DNA from: Fusarium oxysporum f. sp. lycopersici 4287
Taxonomy: Eukaryota > Ascomycota > Sordariomycetes > Hypocreales > Nectriaceae
DNA: 64,000 nucleotides
NCBI RefSeq assembly: GCF_000149955.1
Contig: NC_030994.1
Coordinates: 1,466,151 to 1,530,150 of the forward strand
Reading direction: 5' to 3'
Part shown: positions 57,219 through 64,000 of the stretch, one piece after another
How positions within the stretch are numbered: position 1 is the stretch's first letter
Layout of the letters: each line of letters begins with the position of its first letter
The notes under the pieces: model-generated
Told to the model about the DNA's origin: nothing
Seen by the model: only the letters and a program-made list of their open reading frames with translations
Databases searched by the model: none
Made by a program: the position numbers and the translations under genes

Positions 57219-60200
57219 CTGAGGTCGGAGCCGCCGATCTATCAAGGCTGCTTCAAACAAAGCGCAATGAGTGCAGGTCAGTATGGGCTCAGACAAAAGA
57301 GCCGATTTTTCCGATCGTCAAGATATATTTTTCGGGCTGCTAACTTGCCTCAGTTCAATTGTGACGTCGCGGAAGCGCAAGCTGCGCGAGCTGTTCGCAG
57401 TTGCGACACAGTCCGAGGGTCTCCCACACCCAGTCTTGACCAACCCCGACGCGCCGACCACAACACCAGCCGAATGGCAGTTCTTGCAAGCCAACGATAT
57501 CATCCAGTACGTCCTGCGATACCATTGCGCGTTTTTCCAAATTGATTTGCCCGCGTGTCGGTCTGCCAATATATATAATGTACTAACATGGATACAGAGG
57601 CAAGACGCTGAATGAAGCCAGTATCCCAGCGAGACCAACAATCTCGCTCGAACTATTCAAAAAGTCTCTGGCAAAAGCCATATTCATTGCGCCCGAGCCC
57701 GCGCCGAAACGGACGCTCGAGGATGCAAGCAAACCTGAGATTGCGAATGTGCAGGACAAAGAACAATCTAATGGAACTTACCCACCTCCCAAAGTTGGTG
57801 ATGCGCCTCCAAAACGAACGCCGAGCCCTCCGCCTTCGACAGATCCCGCTACGACCGACAAAGCGGGCTCTCTCCCTACACCGACAAGCCAGCCTGTACC
57901 CCTACCTGAGGATGCGATTGTAGAGCCGACCTCGACGACCAGTCCTGTTACCCAAACCGCTGCTGACACCAATGCAAATTCAAAATCGAAAGCGCAGGAT
58001 ATACCCAATGCCTCAGAGGTCTCAGACACGCCTGCACCACGTCAGCCTCAAGTTACTTTTGAATCGGGGACAAAGGGAGAAAATGCTGGGCCAGGGGCAT
58101 CAACGGCGGAGAAGACAAGTCGAGGGCCCAGTACTTCATCTGATACTAAAGGTGCCGCGTTGACAGTCAAGCCACCCACAGATGCCACTCGTGCGCCTGA
58201 TGCCTTGTCTTCACCTGGTTCAACTGCACAAAGCGCAACTACGCCCGCGGTTCACGACGATGCTTCGACAGACACAAGCCCAGAGCACGAGGGACCACAG
58301 TTTGTGGAGCCAGCTGAAGAGAAACAGACCGGGGATGAGGTAGAGGAGGGGGTTAACGAGAAAGATGAGAAAGAAACGAGTGATGATGTTGGGGCTACTT
58401 TGAGCCAAGACTTACAGAATCGTGTGCTGGAAGCACCCCCTGACTCTGCTGAAGCTCAATTGCTGCAGGAATCTATACGATCGAGTGTTGCGGCGGAGGC
58501 AGCGGCAACAGCAGCGAGTCCTAGTCACCAAACAGAACCCGTAACTTCAGCGCCGGTTTCGGAAGATGTTGATATGTCGGGTGCCGATGATGTTATTGTT
58601 CAGCCGACTGCACTCAATGCTAACGAACAAGTCAAAGAAGACAGTACTCAAACTAAATCTGATATCGATATAGCACGAGCCAACTCATTCGAGAACTCAG
58701 ATGAAGTGCCAGGCATTAAAGAGATTCCAGACAGTCAAGAGGAGCCCCCTGAGCAGATGGATGTGGACGTCCCTGAGCCCAAAGCAACCGTTCAAGCTCA
58801 AACTCAAAGTCAAGAGGTCAAATCAGATGGGAGTACACAGGCTACCGAGAAAGCCCCGTCAACACCTACGCCAGCGCCCATTTCTGATGTTGCCACTGTA
58901 CCTGTGGAGTCGGCACCCAAAGAGTCCCCCCAAAAGGTTGAGCGCGCTGTTACCAGAGTGTCCTCCAGAGCCATGCGCCCAAAGTCAGTCAGCGAGATTG
59001 TCGGTGCAACTCCTCGACAAACCCCGACCGTAGAGCACACTTCGACCAACAAAAGCCTGGACAATCAATTGACCCCCTTGACTTCGACACCCAAATCGCC
59101 AAGCTTAAGACATCGCCATATCTCAGCTCATCAAAGGCAGAGGTCACGAAGCCAGCCCTCGACTGTTGTTTTCGGAAAGCAATCCAAGAAAGCAGACGAA
59201 AGGTCAATAGTGGCCAGCCAGCGCGATCCGATCATACCGACAGAGGACTACTACACTCCCCTTTTCGTCCAGGGATTCGCTGGCAGCTCCTCCTGGATGC
59301 AGCCCATCGAGAAGATCTTGTACACAGCCAACAAGACCGTGACTACCCCTGATGCCAATCTTGCCATTCAGGACCATCAGGCTTGTAAAGTTCTGCGCCG
59401 GGTTTACCACCTACAGCAGCATGACAAATGGTCTCTACGACAACCCAAGCGCTGCCCTGAGCCAACACGCCCCCCGTCGCACTGGGATGTCATGCTCCAA
59501 GAAATGAAATGGATGCGAACTGATTTCCGAGAAGAACGCAAATGGAAAAGGGCTGTGGCAAAAAATCTTGCATATGCTTGCGCAGAATGGCACGAATCTA
59601 CCCCCGAAGAGCGAAAATTGATGCAGGTTTCTGCTGTGATACCCCCGAAGGCACAGCCTGCCCCCGACGTTTCGATGGGTGATGTTGAGGGCGAAAATCA
59701 ACTCACACCTGATCTCATCTCAAGCGGAGATGTCGAGTCTATTGACAACCTGGATGATTTAACTGAGGATTTTCCTGAGACGATAGCACCGTCCGCCATC
59801 TTCTCTCTGCAAGACGACGACGTTATCTTTGGACTTCGTCGAACAGCTGCTGCAGACCAACTTCTGGAGGAGCTACCCATGTTTGGAAAGCCTCTCCAGG
59901 TTCCCAAATTTGACCTTACAGGTCCTGAATGGGATCCTGATGCTCATTGGCGACGACCAGCTCTACCACTGAGCAAGTATGTTGAAGGTCACATGAAGTT
60001 GGTTTCAGATGGTCCGCCAAGGAAGCGCAGCCGATATGATTACCAGAACGAGGATTCGGATGACGAGGGTGAGGCTGGTTTTGTTAGCAGTGATCCTTCA
60101 CCCAGTCTTCCTCTACCACCAGCTACTGATGAGGTGGCCCTATTTAATCCCGAGATGAAGCATATTCGCGATCGCCTCTATGTTGGCCATCAGTTCCGAC

Positions 60201-62085
60201 CGCCTTCGGAATATCCGATGCCGTTACAGAGCTTTTTCGAATGCAGAAGCCCCTCTCAGTGGACAATTAACGAGGATGATGAACTTCGAAATCTTGTCCG
60301 GGAATACTCTTACAATTGGTCCCTTATTGCCAGCATGTTGGCACCCAAATCCCGCTTTACTTCGGGTGCTGAGAGACGGTCCCGTGGGAATGTTTCGAGA
60401 NNNNNNNNNNNNNNNNNNNNNNNNNNNNNNNNNNNNNNNNNNNNNNNNNNNNNNNNNNNNNNNNNNNNNNNNNNNNNNNNNNNNNNNNNNNNNNNNNNNN
60501 NNNNNNNNNNNNNNNNNNNNNNNNNNNNNNNNNNNNNNNNNNNNNNNNNNNNNNNNNNNNNNNNNNNNNNNNNNNNNNNNNNNNNNNNNNNNNNNNNNNN
60601 NNNNNNNNNNNNNNNNNNNNNNNNNNNNNNNNNNNNNNNNNNNNNNNNNNNNNNNNNNNNNNNNNNNNNNNNNNNNNNNNNNNNNNNNNNNNNNNNNNNN
60701 NNNNNNNNNNNNNNNNNNNNNNNNNNNNCAACAGCACACAGCTTCGCAGAATGCAGCCAATAAAAAGGGTTGATGATCCTGCATCACAACGCACCAACAA
60801 GACACCGAGAGAATACAGCATCTTGCGACATGAGCGAGACCAAGCCCTGGCAGAAAAGATGGCGCAGTATGCGTCAAGGCAAGAAGCTCAAAGACGAGTA
60901 AGTACTACACATCAGAACAGAAGTACAAAGCTGACATCCTCTCAGGCTGCCTTGCAAGCCAGGGCTCAAGGTCAAGCTCAGATGGCTGGCACTCCTGGAG
61001 CTGCGCAGGTCGGTCAGAACTCAGCTCAAGCCGCTGCCGCCGCCGCCGCCGCCGTGGCAGCAGCCAATGGAATGAATGGTGTTGGCCGACTTAATGTACC
61101 TAATCAGCTTGCTGTTGCCGCCGCCGCCGCCGGCCAAGCTCGTCCTAGAATGCCCATGCAATCTCCTGCTGCCAATGGCATGGGGGGTGTTCCGTCTCAA
61201 ATGGCTGGCGGGCTCGTTCCACCTAATCAGATGACGAGTGCGCAACAAGCCCAATTGCAGGCAATGCAGGGACAACACAACCGCATGCCCATGCCAAACC
61301 CTCAGCCTGACGTCAACTTGATGATGCGTGCCCAGCGCATCTCCGAACAACAACGTCTGGCACAGATGCAGCACGCTCAAGGCGGCCCTGGCACCCCTGG
61401 CCAAGGGGCGAACGGTTCCCAGCAGAGTCCCCCCTTGAACATGCGAAATGGTGTCAACAGCATCAACGGAGCCAATACAATGAACCAGCAGAACTTCATA
61501 AATAACGCCCAGGCTATGATGGCACAGTTCAACTCCGGTAATCTCGGCTCACCACAGGCCAATGGCCTTCATATGCCGGCTGGTCCTGCTGGCTCAATAG
61601 CCCCACGACCACAAGCACAGCTCCCCCCTAGCATTGCCGCTCAGCTTGTTCAGCTCGAGGCCCAGTTTCGTACTAAGAACCCGACCCTACCCCCTGATCA
61701 AATTCGCCAAATGGCAACAGAGCATCTGACACGCCTTATGATGGCTCAGCGCACTGCTATGAACTCTGCTGCTGGTACAGCGAACGGCCAAGGCGGACTT
61801 GCTGCGAGCATCGCCGCTACGACAAGCCCTCACCAATACGCCGCGCTGCTTCGCCAACAACAACAGCAGCAGGCAAGTCAAGCGGCTGGTAGCCCTGGAC
61901 AACAACACCAGCAGCTTCACCAGCAGCATCAACAAGCGAAACAACAGCAGCCTCAACAGCAGCCTCAACAGCAGCAACAAGGGCAAGGGCAAGGGCAAGC
62001 CCAGGCCCAAGCTCAGCAGCAGCAACAAGCTCAGCAACAGCAACAGAGGCAGGCAAGCGGCAGTGCTACACCGTCAGCAGGCTAA
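57215..62085 (+). CDS. EAF1: Chromatin modification-related protein Eaf1 (Vid21), interrupted by gap 2
   Basis: Platform subunit of the NuA4 histone acetyltransferase complex. Exons: 57215-57276, 57354-57506, 57598 into the gap, out of the gap to 60897, and 60946-62085. Donors are GTCAGT, GTACGT and GTAAGT, with CAG acceptors. The N-terminus reads MTEVGAADLSRLLQTKRNEC, then SRKRKLRELFAVAT. A disordered acidic/Thr/Pro segment covers ~75-600. The HSA domain is near 699-750 (PPSHWDVMLQEMKWMRTDFREERKWK). A SANT/Myb domain starts near 959 (QWTINEDDELRNLVREYSYNWSLIA) and runs into gap 2 (60401-60728). Beyond the gap, KTPREYSILRHERDQALAEK is also Eaf1-like. The last ~380 residues are Gln/Ala-rich, ending in long poly-Q. 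Reading frame differs by one base across the gap, so the gap size is unreliable or an intron lies inside it. Confidence 0.9.
60401..60728. other. Assembly gap inside EAF1 (328 undetermined bases)
   Basis: A run of N within the region following the SANT domain of EAF1. Frames before and after are offset by one base. The true length is unknown; the missing part normally contains the rest of the SANT domain and a Gln-rich or basic linker. Confidence 0.99.
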
Positions 62086-62636
62086 TCGTACAAAACGGGC
62101 AAAATAAAATAAAGTTTCTTGTTTGGGTTCTAGAACCACTGGTTTGGTTGGTGCATGGGAAGCGATGAATATTGGTGTTGATCTTGTCATGAAAAAAGCG
62201 TGCAGGCAAAAGAAGGGGCATCATTCTGGTTCTGGTTGTACAGTTGCTTACCCTTTTTATGTATGAGCAACGGATGGTTGGTATGGCATATTCGTGATGA
62301 GTTGGAGATCATCTGTAGATACATTTTATTAATTATTCGAGGTGTGAAATAGGCGTATCATTACGCCAAGCCTCGAAGTCCTCGTCTGTTCAAGGCGATT
62401 TTTTTTTTAAAAAAAAAAAAAACACCACCCTCATGCAATTGCATTCACCATCTCGCGCATCCGCAAGTGACACGATGAATAGGAAATACGAGCACAAGAT
62501 AGAATAAACATATCATTTATCTAACATCAATGCCATGTCTATACTAATGAAACCCAACGCCGTTCATGCACATAAGATGATACAGCCCGCCTCGACGCGG
62601 GAATCTCATGAATATCCATCATTCACTATATCCCAC
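62086..62636. terminator. Intergenic region between convergent EAF1 and NHX1
   Basis: About 550 bp with both 3' flanks. It contains a two-part hairpin at 62336-62377 and a T10-A14 palindrome at 62399-62422, which could act in 3'-end formation of one or both transcripts. That function is inference. Confidence 0.45.
62399..62422. repeat. T10-A14 palindromic homopolymer tract
   Basis: Ten T followed directly by fourteen A, in the intergenic region between convergent genes. It can form a perfect A/T hairpin on either strand. Confidence 0.9.
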
Positions 62637-64000
62637 TCAGCTTGGTCCACCGTGCCCGCCCCTAGAGCCATCACCTTGAAGCAGTAGCCTGGGCTTGATG
62701 AAGTCCTCGTCTAGATGGTGGAACACACTGGCAGGATCCTCCGAGGACCAGAGCTGTCGGAGGGCATTGGTTGCTGTTATAGGTTGGCCACCGGGTGTCT
62801 CTGTCGTGGGAGTTGCATATGCACTGTCTACTCGAGATGGAGGAGCGGTGCTAGCCCGTGGCAGTGGTGATCGTCGGGCTGGCGGAGGCAGGTCGGAGAC
62901 GTCAATATCGCTACCAATGTCGGAATCATCGTTATGGCGAAGGAGATCAGATCGCTCCGGGATAGAGTTCTTTCGACTCTTGCTAACAGGGCGGCCACCA
63001 GTGTGCGGAGACGAGGCGCCTGAGACATAACTAGCAGACTGGCCAGCTTCGAGACTGCCAAGGGCGACGCTGCCATTCCGGCGAGGATTATATCCGATCC
63101 CTGTTCCTGAACGCTTGACCTGAAGGCCTCCGCCAAAGGTCTCGATATCGAACTCATCGTCGCTGTCGACTTCTTCAACAACGCCAGTCCGAATACCCAG
63201 GATCTCAAGCATTCGAGCAGTCGTACCACCAAAAATGATGACAGTAAGCACGACAACAACCAGAACAGTAGCTCTAAGTGCGGGCGCGTTGTCGCCAGTG
63301 AGCAAAGCAGCAAGCGCCACGCCGACAGCTCCACGGAGGCCAGCCCAGTAGAGCATGGCCTGGTAGTTGTAGGGCAGCTCATCGCCAACCTCTTGACCGC
63401 GTCTGCTGGCGCGATATCGAATGAACCAGTTAATAGCCTTGGACAAAGGGAATACAGCGACCCATCTGGCAGCACAGACAGCCAGAATAGTGACAATGAT
63501 GAGAGGCGGCTGGAATGAAAGGTTGTTGTCTGTGAACAAAGCCAGCCCCAGGTAAATGAATATGAAGTTCTCAGACAACTGCGATAAGATTTGAAAGATG
63601 AACTTGGTGGTGAGTTGAGTTCGGCGTGACATGTTGAAATAGGCATAGTGCTTAAGTGTAATACCGCAGAAAAGCAGCGACACAATACCTGCATGGAAAT
63701 TAGAATGTGTGTAGCACAAGCCAAGACTGGAGTAACGTACCAGACATATGAAGGCCGTGAGAGAAGAAGTAAGTGGCGTAGGCGATCAAGACAATCAAAC
63801 AACTCTCAATCTTGGGAATACGGCGAAGGTAGGTAAACTTAAGCAGCAAAGCAGTGCCCACGCCAACAATGAAGCCAATAAACATGCTGCAGAAGAAGAC
63901 GAGCAAAAAGATTCCTGTACCTTCGAAGAAGCTGACGATGCCAAGATTAGCAGCCTCGCCCTTCTTGTACTTCTGCGCAGTTTCGAAAATGACAATGGCA
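62637..64000 (-). CDS. NHX1: Endosomal/vacuolar Na+/H+ exchanger Nhx1, 5' part off the window
   Basis: Partial gene, exons 64000(<)-63741 and 63688-62637, with a 52-bp intron (donor GTACGT, acceptor ATGCAG). CPA1-family exchangers of this type move Na+ or K+ into late endosomes and the vacuole in exchange for protons and control endosomal pH and traffic. Visible conserved parts are FFSHGLHMSG then IVSLLFCGITLKHYA, FIFIYLGLALF, and YWAGLRGAVGVALAALLTGD, the last being the NHE family ion-site segment GLRGAVG. At least five hydrophobic segments are present. A cytoplasmic tail of ~170 residues is Ser/Pro-rich with acidic patches (EEVDSDDEFDIETFGGG). The N-terminal membrane domain and start codon lie beyond the right edge. 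Confidence 0.92.

Noticed and set aside
57749..60763. Treating the long frame ending at 60763 as a complete protein
   Set aside because: The stop lies just past the gap in a frame offset from the Eaf1-like downstream sequence, so it is not the real C-terminus.
62828..63802. Minus-strand 324-codon frame overlapping NHX1
   Set aside because: Same strand but wrong frame; the exchanger frame holds all the conserved transporter motifs.
1..64000. CRISPR arrays, bacterial-type operons, rRNA or 5S genes, complete transposons
   Set aside because: None seen. The organism is a fungus, and no repeat-spacer pattern, recognisable rRNA segment, or transposase/reverse transcriptase reading frame was found.

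Overview
This window is nuclear DNA of a filamentous ascomycete. The genes carry short introns (about 45-90 bp) with GTAAGT/GTATGT-like donors, CTAAC/CTGAC-like branch sites and CAG/TAG acceptors. Gene spacing is loose and the protein set is typical of Pezizomycotina (palH, EDC3, PIF1, CUL4, TEL1, NUP192, MIP1, EAF1, SPP2). The protein sequences suggest a sordariomycete, probably a Fusarium-like member of the Hypocreales; that placement is inference. There are two assembly gaps (12872-13015 and 60401-60728). I see no complete transposon, rRNA gene, CRISPR array or confident tRNA.

Layout, left to right: a non-coding left edge that may be the 5' leader of a gene lying off the window; palH (-), the ambient pH sensor; a 2.9 kb intergenic stretch; EDC3 (-), decapping; PIF1 (-), DNA helicase, followed by gap 1; a large disordered protein of unknown function (-); about 4 kb with only a weak gene candidate near 17.5-18.7 kb; CUL4 (-); TEL1/ATM (-), spanning about 9 kb; a 0.9 kb divergent promoter region; NUP192 (+); a RING E3 ligase resembling Slx8 (-); MIP1, the mitochondrial DNA polymerase (+); a YAP1-binding/Ybp2/glomulin-type protein (+); a large UDP-glycosyltransferase with a VPS13-like C-terminal segment (+); SPP2 splicing factor (-); EAF1/VID21 of NuA4 (+), interrupted by gap 2 and ending in a polyglutamine tail; and the 3' part of an endosomal Na+/H+ exchanger NHX1 (-), which runs off the right edge.

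Many of the genes serve genome maintenance: PIF1, TEL1, CUL4, the RING/SIM ligase, MIP1 and EAF1. They sit on both strands under separate promoters, so this is a neighbourhood and not an operon. Exon joins were worked out by hand from splice motifs, reading frame and family similarity. Most are well supported; the 5' end of TEL1 and the EAF1 gap region are not.

The most interesting observations are the glycosyltransferase/VPS13-like fusion, an unresolved and apparently broken 5' exon in TEL1, and very short upstream ORFs abutting or overlapping the start codons of MIP1 and EAF1. Others are SUMO-interaction-like motifs in PIF1 and in the RING protein, a TpA-rich pocket near 56 kb, and a two-part hairpin between EAF1 and NHX1.
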